Source: Botrytis cinerea B05.10 (taxonomy: Eukaryota; Ascomycota; Leotiomycetes; Helotiales; Sclerotiniaceae). From it: a stretch of DNA of 64,000 nt. A program made the translations under genes and the position numbers. The stretch spans positions 682,001 to 746,000 of the forward strand of contig NC_037317.1 in assembly GCF_000143535.2 (NCBI RefSeq), given 5' to 3'. Under the pieces are notes generated by a model. It was not told where the DNA came from. It saw only the letters and a list, made by a program, of their open reading frames with translations, and made no database searches. How positions within the stretch are numbered: position 1 is the first letter of the stretch; each line of letters opens with the position of its first letter. Below, in pieces: positions 32,282-42,200 of the stretch.

Positions 32282-32949
32282 CCTGACTGATTTGTGTTGG
32301 GTGTCGCAAAAAGTGTTTAGATCAACTGAAGCACAAGGAACAGTCGATATTGACGTATATCGATGGCATCATAAATTTAGTCAACACCCTTATTATTATA
32401 TATATAAACATAGTGTCGAAAATCGCCAGGGAAATATGATGCTACCCTGTTTACGGCCTTGCAGTCCCGCGCGCGGGGTTGTCCCGATAAGACACCTATC
32501 AAGAGGATTTGTGCAAGATCATCCTGCTATCTGTACTTATCTGTACCCATCCGTGCGAACAATAGTTAATCTTCGTAAACATAACCGTTCAGCTAGTGGC
32601 ACGTATGCAAGGATTCAGAGTTACTTCGCGTGACCGATAATGCACCCGACGGTGGAGGAACTCCGCTATGCCATGCGGTCCCACATTTTACCAACCCCAT
32701 AAATGATGTTTATCTTGTCGGGAAGATAACTGATTAATGTTAATACATGGAGACACTAATTCTAATGCTCATTAAAGCCCATACATTGACTTTCGATACG
32801 TTGATCGGGTTTTACATATGAATCCCAAATGAATCAAGTGGGTTTTCATAGACAGTAGCCGAATTCAAATAAATTTGAGGTCCTTGAGACTACGTAGTAC
32901 CAAAAACAAGATACTCATGTAATGACTCGAATGTTGAGATAAAGCATAT
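32282..32949. other. Promoter region of the MFS permease gene
   Basis: These 668 bases separate the permease start from the 3' end of the regulator gene. The only structured element I noticed is a 12-base GC palindrome at 32466-32477. No gene is supported. Confidence 0.5.
32466..32477. promoter_or_regulatory. GC palindrome CCCGCGCGCGGG, candidate regulator site
   Basis: A perfect 12-base palindrome lies 185 bases upstream of the permease ATG in otherwise AT-balanced sequence. Zn2Cys6 proteins usually read paired CGG triplets; this block contains CGG/CCG at both ends but has not the common spacing, so binding by the neighbouring regulator is only a suggestion. Confidence 0.3.
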
Positions 32950-35178
32950 TCACATATGCGGGCCTAATCCAGCGGGCCATGTTGAATAATCAAGATCGCT
33001 GCCCATTAAGAGGTCGAAATTGATATCGTTCATAGCAAGACTATCCCAGTCAACATTGTCGGAAGAAACGGTGGTATCAGCTCCAGAATCAAGAAGGCCC
33101 ATCATGAGATCAAAATTCCCCGGAGAGGTCTTTTGAAGATCCTCTGTCGATGGCTCTCTTATAGCGGCTGTAATCGCATCTCGGACTTGTTTTGCGCATG
33201 TCCACGTCAACGATACACCGTCGATAGCTTCTAATATTTGATCCAAGGGTCTTGAGATTGTAGGTTCTTTCCAAGAAGATCCTTCGATAGACCTTTTCAT
33301 CAATAATATACTCGCGGCTGATGCGAGGGTATGAACAAATGTGATGGGAAGATGACTATAAGGGTAATTTTGAAGGTCATTGGAGTGCATCCGAAGAAGT
33401 TTCATGATGATATCCAATGACTCGTAGCATATCTGCATATCCTCGGTTTCTCCAATTCCTGGTTCTTTAAAAGCAGCTCTTGGTGGGCGGTGAAGAAGTA
33501 TCATTGCTGTATGATACTGCATGCTTAATAGTGTTAGTAAATCTCAAAATCACAGACGTCTAAGCTTACTGTAGATGGAGTACAAAACGAGGCACATTGC
33601 CTGCAGTCCATCTTGTCCAGTGAAGTTTCGCTGGCAAGTTCTTTAGCCATTTTGTCAGGGCCACATCCACTTCTCTAATTGAGGTCTCCAAAATCGTTGA
33701 ATCGGTATTAACATTTCTATTTTCGAATACTTTCGTAATCATAAGATGTAAGATTTTGCAAAGCTCGATTTGATGAACCCATGAAGCGACTAATGCAAGA
33801 CCATCCTCATATGCAGTCTCAGAAGTGCCCTCCATTATGTATTTGTTGAGAAGAGATTTCCATTCTGGCGGATAAGGTATCCGCACAGTGTCATGAACAT
33901 CTGATTCTGCAGGGTAAAGCGCGGGTGGTCTTCCAAAATAGAGACTCAGCTGCTTATCCGCTATAAAAGCAGCCCAATAAGCTCTCCGTAAGATTTCTCT
34001 GTCGATCCAGGAATCGTTAAAACCTTTCCAATTGGTAGGATCGAGATGCAATCCCATCTCATGAGCAATTCGAAAAGCCATGCCTGAAAATAGCCATCCC
34101 TTGGAAGTCTTTCCATGTCCAATTTCCCGGTGACCAAGAAGCAAAAGAGCTTGTAAAGTTGTAAGGTTGGGAGATTCAAGTGCAGTTCCATATAGGATTT
34201 CTTGAGCACGATTGGAAAATATATCGGATAGTTCTCTCTGCGTTGTACTCTCACTAGCGAGAGCACCCATCGAACAGACGGCATACATGAGAAGATCTGA
34301 GTAGTATGGCCCCGTACCAGCGTCGAAGTCTCTAAGAAAATATTCCCTGTACAAGCACATGTGATATTGGTATTGGTTTTGAAAGAATATCCTCATGAGA
34401 CATTTGCAGATATCACTCCGAGGAGAAAAGACCAAATGCTCTTCCACCGAATCTCCAGTTGTATTGAGGATTTGGGTTGTAAATGACTGCTTGACTTCAA
34501 GCTGCGGTAGTATGGTAGATGGAGAAGCATCATCTAGATCCTCTGACGGACTAATCTGGAAAAAGCTAGTTGCGCCATAAAATTCGGCTGAATTACCATC
34601 TTTGAGTTTCCTGAGGTGACCAGCCCTTGATCGTACAGGAATTCTCTGGGTTTCCGGTGGGCTGGGTTCTGGGTAAGTAGAAGACTGTTTCGGCTGTAGA
34701 CTTAGATGATTCGTGGAAGCACTGAAATCAGCTAACATTTCGTCTCGCTTGGAAGCATCTGCGGCAATAAGTTTGGTAATAAATAGTTCCAGAGAAGCTA
34801 TTTGACCTTCGAGTGCTTGTACGTAACCTTTTGGCACAGGCCTAGACTCGAGTAAGGAAATGAGCAAGAGGCATTTTAGTCAATGACATGCATGTAAGCA
34901 TACCTCGATTTTTCCGATTGAGGATAAACACAATCATGATTTCCTTTCCGACATGCAGGGCATGGCTGCGTACGATCACACTTGATCTAACTTGTATCGT
35001 CAAACACACACGCCTTCGTGAGGAGATATCCACTGAAATTACTTACCCGCCTATATCGGCATCTCTCACATCTGTAAAATAGACATTAGTACTTCCGTTT
35101 GTGTGACCAAATCGCCAATTAAACCTACGAAACTTTTGACGCTTTTTGTCCAGGCAATTTACCTCCTGAATGACTCAT
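32950..35178 (-). CDS. Zn2Cys6 transcription factor with fungal-specific middle domain, 667 aa
   Basis: Five exons join in frame: 35178-35129, 35071-35047, 34986-34904, 34841-33570 and 33523-32950. Two tiny 5' exons build the zinc cluster at residues 18-45: CERCRYRRIKC then CPACRKGNHDC, spacing C-x2-C-x6-C-x5-C-x2-C-x6-C. A short linker leads to a coiled-coil-like dimerisation segment (VQALEGQIASLELF). The central part has the fungal_trans domain with REILRRAYWAAFIADKQLS and LYFGRPPAL. A C-terminal acidic region (DNVDWDSLAMNDINFD) could activate transcription. It is a nuclear DNA-binding regulator, and its position between a permease and a DUF1445 enzyme, all on one strand, suggests it is their pathway-specific activator. 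Confidence 0.93.
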
Positions 35179-35886
35179 TGCGGAGATATATACTGCGACA
35201 GCTTGTGTCTTCTCGCAGGGCTGAGGTGTCGATGCAGCACAAGCGTGTAGACTAGGGTAATCACAAAGATCCGATATCACTGAACTCAAAAAGATAAAAC
35301 GTGTTAGATTTTGTGGGAAACCGACATAAATGTATCAAAATTGTATATATAGATTTAACGCGTTATCGTATTCATATCCAGGTGAAGGTGGTGATGATGT
35401 GTGAGGATTAGCCTGGTTCTACTCAGCTTGAGCTCAGATACGTCCGTCTAAGCCCGAGCTAACGTTTAATATGTTTACCCCGTTTTGTGATAAGCAGCTC
35501 ACTCTGCCATCCAACCGTCTAACATAGTCAACCATAAGAGAACCAGGTAGACATTATTCTTAATTGAAAGATTCACAATGCTTTTACTCGATTTACATAT
35601 TCTTCAGACTTCACTTTGAACAATTTCGATGCCATTCGTAATCCAAACTGTCACTAGCTGTAAAGATGAGTACCGAAACACAAACTAGGAGTTCTATTTG
35701 GCTATCGATCTTCGACTCCTGGAAGTAGAACAAGGCCAAGTAGTTGGTTTGTGAAGTGAAAATTGGAACCATTAAAGAATGTTACTAGGTGTTTTAGCCC
35801 TGAGCATTGTTCGACTGAAATTTATATTGAGCCATTTAAGAGTCTTACGAGGATGCATTTCTAGTCTGACAAACCTCTATATCGAC
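35179..35886. other. Intergenic 0.7 kb upstream of the regulator gene
   Basis: No gene supported. It holds the regulator's promoter and the 3' end of the DUF1445 gene. Confidence 0.5.
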
Positions 35887-36729
35887 TCAATTCTTAATAA
35901 GATCGCCGTCTCTGCAGTCTAATACTAGCATATGGCCCGGTGCATGACCCATGACGGTTCCCTCCAAGCCAGCGCTGACAACAGCGTGCTGCGGGGTAAC
36001 ACCACATCCCCAAAACACCGGAACCATTTCGTCGTCTAAACTCAGCGGGCTCCCATTATCATTGACAGAAGCATCTCCCCAATCTGGTTTAGTAATGTCC
36101 CGAATTCCCAATTTCTCGACGGCATTCCATCCCCAAGCAATTGGCTCCCCGTGAGTGGCTATAAATGGTCTTGTGATTTCTCTAACTTTATCGATGACAT
36201 CCTTTCTGTATGGCCTCATAGACACCACGTATGTACCCCGGTCAAAAACTCCAGCAGGACACAACGGTATGTTGGTCCTGTACATCGGCACATTTCTATG
36301 GTGTCTGATGTGTAGTGGCATCAATCCACCGCTAATGAGAGCACCTTCAAAACTGTAAGAACACCCGATTAAGAACGCTACATGATCTTCTGTCCAGTGC
36401 GCTTTTATATCATCAACATGGTCGCCCAACAGCTCGCCATTCTCGTAGACCATGTATTTTGGAATGTCGGTTCGGATATCTATGTTTGCAGCCAGATCTA
36501 CATCTGCCACTCCCCCTATCCATGATTCGAGAGCACTATAAGATCCTACTGTGGCAGATTTGGCGATTAGAGGGCATGGTACTGGATTTCTCTTGCAGAA
36601 TCGCTCAAAGTCGCAAGCATAGCGCGAAGGCAGAACAATAAGATTGGCCTGAAGATGGGAAGGCGCAAGAGCTGAGGTCTGTCCTATCTCGCATTTGCGT
36701 GCCGATTCTCGAACACTTGCGCCGGACAT
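35887..36729 (-). CDS. DUF1445 family enzyme (D-glutamate cyclase-like / putative hydro-lyase), 280 aa
   Basis: A single exon encodes the complete domain. Family blocks are visible in order: QANLIVLP near the start, FCKRNPVPCPLI, DIPKYMVYENG, FLIGCSYSFEGAL, PMYRTNIPLCPAGVF, VVSMRPY, HGEPIAWG, PDWGDAS, VPVFWGCGVTPQ and a final HAPGHMLVLD. The mammalian mitochondrial relative DGLUCY converts D-glutamate to 5-oxo-D-proline; bacterial members are listed as hydro-lyases. The exact substrate here is unknown. No obvious mitochondrial signal precedes the domain, so a cytosolic location is likely. The adjacent regulator and Dal5-like permease on the same strand suggest a small catabolic module for an imported amino acid or amide. 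Confidence 0.9.
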   Translation of the reverse strand: MSGASVRESARKCEIGQTSALAPSHLQANLIVLPSRYACDFERFCKRNPVPCPLIAKSATVGSYSALESWIGGVADVDLAANIDIRTDIPKYMVYENGELLGDHVDDIKAHWTEDHVAFLIGCSYSFEGALISGGLMPLHIRHHRNVPMYRTNIPLCPAGVFDRGTYVVSMRPYRKDVIDKVREITRPFIATHGEPIAWGWNAVEKLGIRDITKPDWGDASVNDNGSPLSLDDEMVPVFWGCGVTPQHAVVSAGLEGTVMGHAPGHMLVLDCRDGDLIKN

Positions 36730-38673
36730 TGTTAATGTATAATGTTATGTGTAACGATTGAAGTTGCGTTAACGTGTGGAGTCTGATGGTCGGTGGACGT
36801 CGTATTTTCACTGATAGCTAGCAGAAACATGAAGAGAAGATAAAAAAAAGAGAGAACTGGAATATACCTACCTAAATACCCACCTAAATATTTGGTTTTG
36901 GTGACTTGCATCGAGCTGAGGGCATCACATCTATGAGACGGAGTTCAATCTGCGCTTCAAGCAAAAGAGAAAGATTCTGCCACATGTGAGGGAAGGCGGT
37001 GAGTTCGGCTGCCACTTTTCTTATCATTGGCTGCGTACTTTTCCTATTCCTGTACAATAATTGAAGATAAAGCTAACTTATTATATCCAGAAGAATGATT
37101 TTCGATTTGCACAATCAATTGATCACCATTAAATGATCCATCTATCTACAGTTAACAAAGGCTCCTTTTTCGAATTCATCAAGGACTCCTGATGGTTGAT
37201 TCCTTGCAAGCATTTCAGATTTTGGATGGAGAGAATGCTCCTAGACTTTGTACCCAGTCCAGTCTCGGAAATCTACAAGCAGGTTTGTTTATCAAAACAA
37301 GGAGACACAGTGCATTCGTGTGCACTGCTACTATCTATCAGTTTAGCTGATGGTGCAGCAATTTTTATGTGAACGGTGAAGATGTCAACAAACACCACAC
37401 GAGGTCCCGTATCGTTGGCTACTAAAGAGAGATGAAGTTTAGGTGACCAGAGGAACATAGTTAAAACGAGGTGCCCGTTGAATATATGTAGTCTGCATAC
37501 AAACGAAAAGACGATTGGTTGAGGATACATATATATATACATGTATGTATTGCCTATCGACATACAAATATGTCTGCTGTTGACAACCGAAGACTAGTGG
37601 GCGTTTCTATTGTCTATTTAAAAGGATCTCCTGTTATAGTCAAGAAAAGGAACTCCCAACACTCTATCTTCCCGATTGCATCCTCTGGTTCGAATTTGAT
37701 ATCGAACAGCGACATAATGAATACTGTAGCAATTTTTGAGAAGCTGGTGGTCTTTTGAGGTATTCTTTGCCACTGTCGATAATCCTAAGCACCGGCGCCA
37801 GTTTATCGAATCTCTGCAAAAGTTTCAATTTCCGAAGCAGCCTTTTCATGATCTACAGGCTTGTTTTTCGTAGAGAGTTCCATCAATGAAGTTGCCGGGA
37901 ATGGATTGCAAAGGCTTAACATCTTGTGGGTAGCCTCCTCAACATCTGCTATACAGCTATCTACTTTGCGTAAGACTGGCATCAGCAATCCGAAGGCGGA
38001 CTTTCAGCATTGGGGTTGCTATTTGTCATTTTGTTCCATCGCAGATCTTTGGCCGGCTTTGATAGCGCAAGTTGTTCCTAAATATAAATATGGAAAGCCG
38101 ATTGTTGGGGTGCTCCGTGTTGATTGTACAGCGGATACATTGAAATAATGGAGGGGCGTGGAACTTGGCGTTCTGAAGGTAGGGCAATGATCAAAATAAA
38201 GCTGTTCGTCCAAACTATAGTTTCTGAGGCCTTTGTCCTTATTGTTGATCATGAATCTTCGTTATGGACGAGTCCTCCTAGCATGGAGAGTGAAAGGCGT
38301 CGGTTGATGACATTGCCTACTCCCTAATTTTTGGTGGCCAAGTTCACAGATCAGGAGCATTCGAAAATACATCATGGTTTGCTTTTATTGTATTTGCTCC
38401 ATATACCTGATCTATTCTACTCAGAATCTGAAACTCTCTACACTATATATATCCGAATCCAAACGCCATAACATTGTACAACACAACCGGTGTACAGCCT
38501 GTATCCAAAATTTCAAACACAAAGTCGGAAATTTTTGTAATTTTCCCTGGTAATTACCGTTCGCAGAAATCCTATTAAACACCAAAACTCCTTCCAAGGT
38601 ATCACTCCAAGAAATAACCAATTGATTTCCGAACAGTCTACAAAAAAAGACCCAACAATTTACATCCCCCTCA
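36730..38673. other. Intergenic 1.9 kb with a possible gene remnant
   Basis: No intact gene is supported. Between 37690 and 37988 the minus strand carries coding-like sequence in two frames, listed separately. The rest shows nothing recognisable. Confidence 0.5.
37690..37988 (-). pseudogene. Possible remnant of a fungal STAND/ankyrin-type N-terminal domain
   Basis: On the minus strand one frame reads LRKVDSCIADVEEATHKM through ELSTKNKPVDHEKAASEIE and ends near 37803. A second frame then continues with LLQRFDKLAPVLRIIDSGKE. The helical, charged style resembles the N-terminal domains of fungal NACHT or ankyrin proteins, but I cannot name the family. The frame change and lack of further domains suggest a broken fragment. 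Confidence 0.35.
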
Positions 38674-40911
38674 CTATCTATTCCACTCGCGAGGCTTCCA
38701 CTCATCATCCATCGTAACTCCACTTCTAATCAACCCACACTCCAGCGTTCCCCATTTCTCGAGATATACTCCTCTTCCTAAGGTGATAGTCATTTGAACG
38801 GCCTTCTCAAAGCCATCTGCATTGCGATAGTAAGGTTCACCTTGACCTCCTGATTGCTGATGTTGCCATGTATTTCGACCATCGCCGCCTTGGGAGTACT
38901 TAGCTCCTACCATGTCGTTGGCAACTTGCAGCAGCTGGTAATAGGCTGAGGAACCGGGCTCGTCGGTGATCCATTCTGAGTCTGAAGATGTGGATGAAGA
39001 AGATGCGGTTGGATTTTCCGAGGCTGACTTTGAGGCAGCGTCATGATGAAGATCCTCTAATGATTTTGTTTGAGGATTTGCTGATGAACCTTCCAGATCT
39101 CGCTTTCTGTACTCGCCTACATTTGAGTAGGTAGTTGAAGAACTGGATTCTTTCTCCTCTCTTTCCTTTTCTTGTCGCAATTCTTGCTGTTTATCTGACG
39201 ATTCCTTCAACTCAGCATTACTACTTTCATAGCCTGAACTGGCATAGGTGTTAGTTTTTGGATGATCCATAATATGACCTTCATTCTGGGCCTTTTCTTC
39301 TTCCTGTTTCTTGATCTCTTCTGCCTTATTATCAAGCGTAGCTTGCTCTCTCATCGCCTGGGCTTTCACCTGTTCTTGCATCGCCTTTGCATGCGCTTGG
39401 GCATTCTCGTCATCAATCGCAGCCTGTTTTTTGTTTTCTTCAGCCTTTCTCAGGGCCTCTTCTTGCTCTTGAGCTTCTTTTTCCATCCTCAGCTGTTCCT
39501 CGTTATGCTTGCGTGCGGCCTCAATATCTTCCGGTCTGGTCTGATCCGTAAAACTAGCTTCTACAGTATTCTTTTTCCGGTATAGAACGATCAAATCGTC
39601 AATGCTGTTCGCAACATCATAAATGTATCCACGTCCAGCTCGATCCAATCCGTCAAAATCATTCCCAACTGTTGTCATTAGATGGCGTGGCTCATTCATC
39701 TCATATCCAGCCATAGCCAATCGATCGTACATATCACAATCAGTATGATAGAAAGGAATAGTAGTATCGAATCCGCCGATCGATTCAAAAGCCGCTCTGT
39801 TTACCAAGGTTAAGTAATCAAAGGCAAAGAATCTCATCGCCCATGGCCTACTTCGATCCGAGGAATTCGGGTCCGGGCCAGGTGATTGAGCTGATTTAAG
39901 AACTTCGACAGCATGGTGATAGATAGTTTTATGCCCGGAGTAGTTATCGGATGCAGAGACGTCATCTTCGAAAGTGATAGGAACGATATCCATGTGACTC
40001 CAGAAATAAGTCTCGAGGTCCTTCTCGATAGCCGTCCAGAGGAAGAAATTCTGCAATTGGGCGAATGTGTAAAGGGTAGGTGTAACTATGACATTTACAC
40101 CTAACATATGAAGTCGAGTATGATTTAGGAAAAAGGGATTTTGGAGGGAAAGGCGACCAAATTCGTTAGATCTCATCGTACCGGTGTTTTCAACGACATA
40201 TATATCTTCGGCAGGCCAACCTGATGTTATCCAAGAGACGACAGTTTGCTGGAGTAATGGCCAGTTTCTGGTGAAAGCAATGAAGAGGGGCGTTTTCTCT
40301 TTTACGTGAGGAGTCGGAGGTTTGTTCCATGGGGGAATGGGAGGTAGGTCGGCGGCGGAGCGAGCGTTCATTGCTAATGGGAAATTATCTTTGATCATTG
40401 GATTGAATTCTTGCTGCTGTTGCGGCTGGTGCTCTTGAGATGAAGTACTATGCTGTTCATTACTTTCTGCTTTTGGAGCCTGTGTCTGCTCCGAGGAAAA
40501 ATGTTGTCTTGATTCCGTGGCCTCATTTTGAGCCGGCTGGGGTTTGGATAGCTCGACTACTTCATGTTGCGTAAACGCTGGTGTTGGTGAAGGCGTCGAT
40601 ACCGTTTGTGAATCCGTCACTACCACAACTTCAGGTTTCGACGTTGTCTTCACTTCCTCAACCGTACTTGTCGTCGAAGTCGTGGTCACCCGTTCGCTCT
40701 CAGCCTCAACCTCATCATCGTGCAAAATCTCGTTGTTTTTCTTAACTTGTTCCCAAACATCCGGTGGTATCACCATCTCCCCTCCATAAACCACATTGTT
40801 TGAATTCCTCGGCAGGAAGAATTTCCATGTGTAACAAAACAACAAGATAAACCCAAACAACACCAAGGTCCTCAATCTTTGAACCACCATTTTCTCAAAT
40901 CTTTCCTCCAA
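38674..40911 (-). CDS. Type II membrane glycosyltransferase-like protein with long coiled coil, 745 aa
   Basis: A single exon. A membrane anchor lies at about residues 15-32 (LVLFGFILLFCYTWKFF) after a short basic cytosolic tail, typical of Golgi type II proteins. A Thr/Ser/Gln-rich stem follows. From about residue 205 to 440 a luminal domain contains FIAFTRNWPLLQQTVVSWI, YVVENTGT, SHMDIVPI and GGFDTTIPFYHTDCDMYDR, resembling glycosyltransferase cores with a metal-binding acidic site; I infer an enzyme acting on glycans. Then comes a very charged helical stretch (about 455-560, Glu/Lys/Gln-rich), likely a coiled coil, and a C-terminal folded piece. The family name is not certain. The ATG at 40890 (MVVQRLR) is an equally good start. 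Confidence 0.75.
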   Translation of the reverse strand: MEERFEKMVVQRLRTLVLFGFILLFCYTWKFFLPRNSNNVVYGGEMVIPPDVWEQVKKNNEILHDDEVEAESERVTTTSTTSTVEEVKTTSKPEVVVVTDSQTVSTPSPTPAFTQHEVVELSKPQPAQNEATESRQHFSSEQTQAPKAESNEQHSTSSQEHQPQQQQEFNPMIKDNFPLAMNARSAADLPPIPPWNKPPTPHVKEKTPLFIAFTRNWPLLQQTVVSWITSGWPAEDIYVVENTGTMRSNEFGRLSLQNPFFLNHTRLHMLGVNVIVTPTLYTFAQLQNFFLWTAIEKDLETYFWSHMDIVPITFEDDVSASDNYSGHKTIYHHAVEVLKSAQSPGPDPNSSDRSRPWAMRFFAFDYLTLVNRAAFESIGGFDTTIPFYHTDCDMYDRLAMAGYEMNEPRHLMTTVGNDFDGLDRAGRGYIYDVANSIDDLIVLYRKKNTVEASFTDQTRPEDIEAARKHNEEQLRMEKEAQEQEEALRKAEENKKQAAIDDENAQAHAKAMQEQVKAQAMREQATLDNKAEEIKKQEEEKAQNEGHIMDHPKTNTYASSGYESSNAELKESSDKQQELRQEKEREEKESSSSTTYSNVGEYRKRDLEGSSANPQTKSLEDLHHDAASKSASENPTASSSSTSSDSEWITDEPGSSAYYQLLQVANDMVGAKYSQGGDGRNTWQHQQSGGQGEPYYRNADGFEKAVQMTITLGRGVYLEKWGTLECGLIRSGVTMDDEWKPREWNR

Positions 40912-42200
40912 ATCTCTCTACAAAAACACAACAAAAATAATTAGAAAAGTGTGAGAATGTTATGCAATCTGATGTAAAAACGAAGACATTAAAATTGGGA
41001 TTGGAAGGCCACCATTCTATAAACCCCAAGGTTGGTTTCTTTTAATTCACAGCATAAGGTTGGAAAAGTCGACCCCGTACGTTTTGTGAGGAACAAAGCA
41101 CCGGATCCACCAATGTCGGAGAGTGGAGCATTTGTGGTCGTACTACTTGTACGATATACAGACCACACAAGACAGACAGATTGCTCGCTGAAGTAATAAG
41201 CGCTATAAGCCCGTCTTTTCGTCATTGCCTAATCTGCTCCTACATAATCAAATTAGGATGAGTATCTAGGTAGCGATATCAAATCTGCGGTATGAGCAAC
41301 GAGTAAATATTGCGCATCCAAGATTTACGTCATCAATAACTAGATAATTATGATAGACATCACCCAATAAAGTCTATCAGGACCTGCACATGCAAGATTC
41401 CGTTCCCAGAGAACCATTTACATCCAACTAGAGTTCTAGGTCCTTCCAGGCTAGCACCCTCCAAATTCTAGGTTGTCTCTTTGTGTCCTGGCGCTAAGCG
41501 AGCCACGCAATCGCAACTCGCAAGCCCCCTGGCGCCCCTCTAATTTTCAGGGTCACGAAACTGCCGCGAATATGTGGATACTGTACCTTAAGATCTGCTA
41601 AAAAACCAAGCCTATGACATGCGATGCCAGAACTTGTGACAGGCTTGGCACAATATATGTGAGAAGCAACTCACGCTACTTTGTACCAATGCAACAGATG
41701 AAAGTGAAAAAACAAGGTGAATCTCTGAAGATATGCTCCACCTCCAGGAAAATCTGAAGCTCAAATTAGATTTCTCCGATGTGCGACTCTGTGATATATG
41801 CTAGTGTGTGATCGTCACTGATTTGATTTTCATTGGTGTGTTGATCGATTGTTGAAATGAAACATAGTGTTTATTTGCGACAAGTGGATGGTTGCTGGAA
41901 GGGAAAAGATAGACTGATTACGACGTAGGTCTGTTTGTTCTAAACTGCAAAAGTAATTTTCGCGGGGATCATTCACTGAATTCTAGAAGTTTAATTATTT
42001 TTCCTCTCTTTTCCAGGATGGGGGAAATGGTATCGTTGCTACGCTATGTTATGATATTCTCTAATTTATCCCTTTCAAACTTTCTTCTCAGACTATACCT
42101 ATATATACCCATCAACAACTTACAACTAAATATTAGTAGCTCTCAAACTCCACTGCACTATCAACTTCATACAAGATTCCTCTCTATTGCCATCTAAAAA
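40912..42200. other. Intergenic 1.3 kb between the glycosyltransferase-like and aquaporin genes
   Basis: No gene supported. It contains the promoter of the upstream minus-strand gene and the 3' region of the aquaporin gene. A minus-strand frame at 40989-41225 has no motif. Confidence 0.5.
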
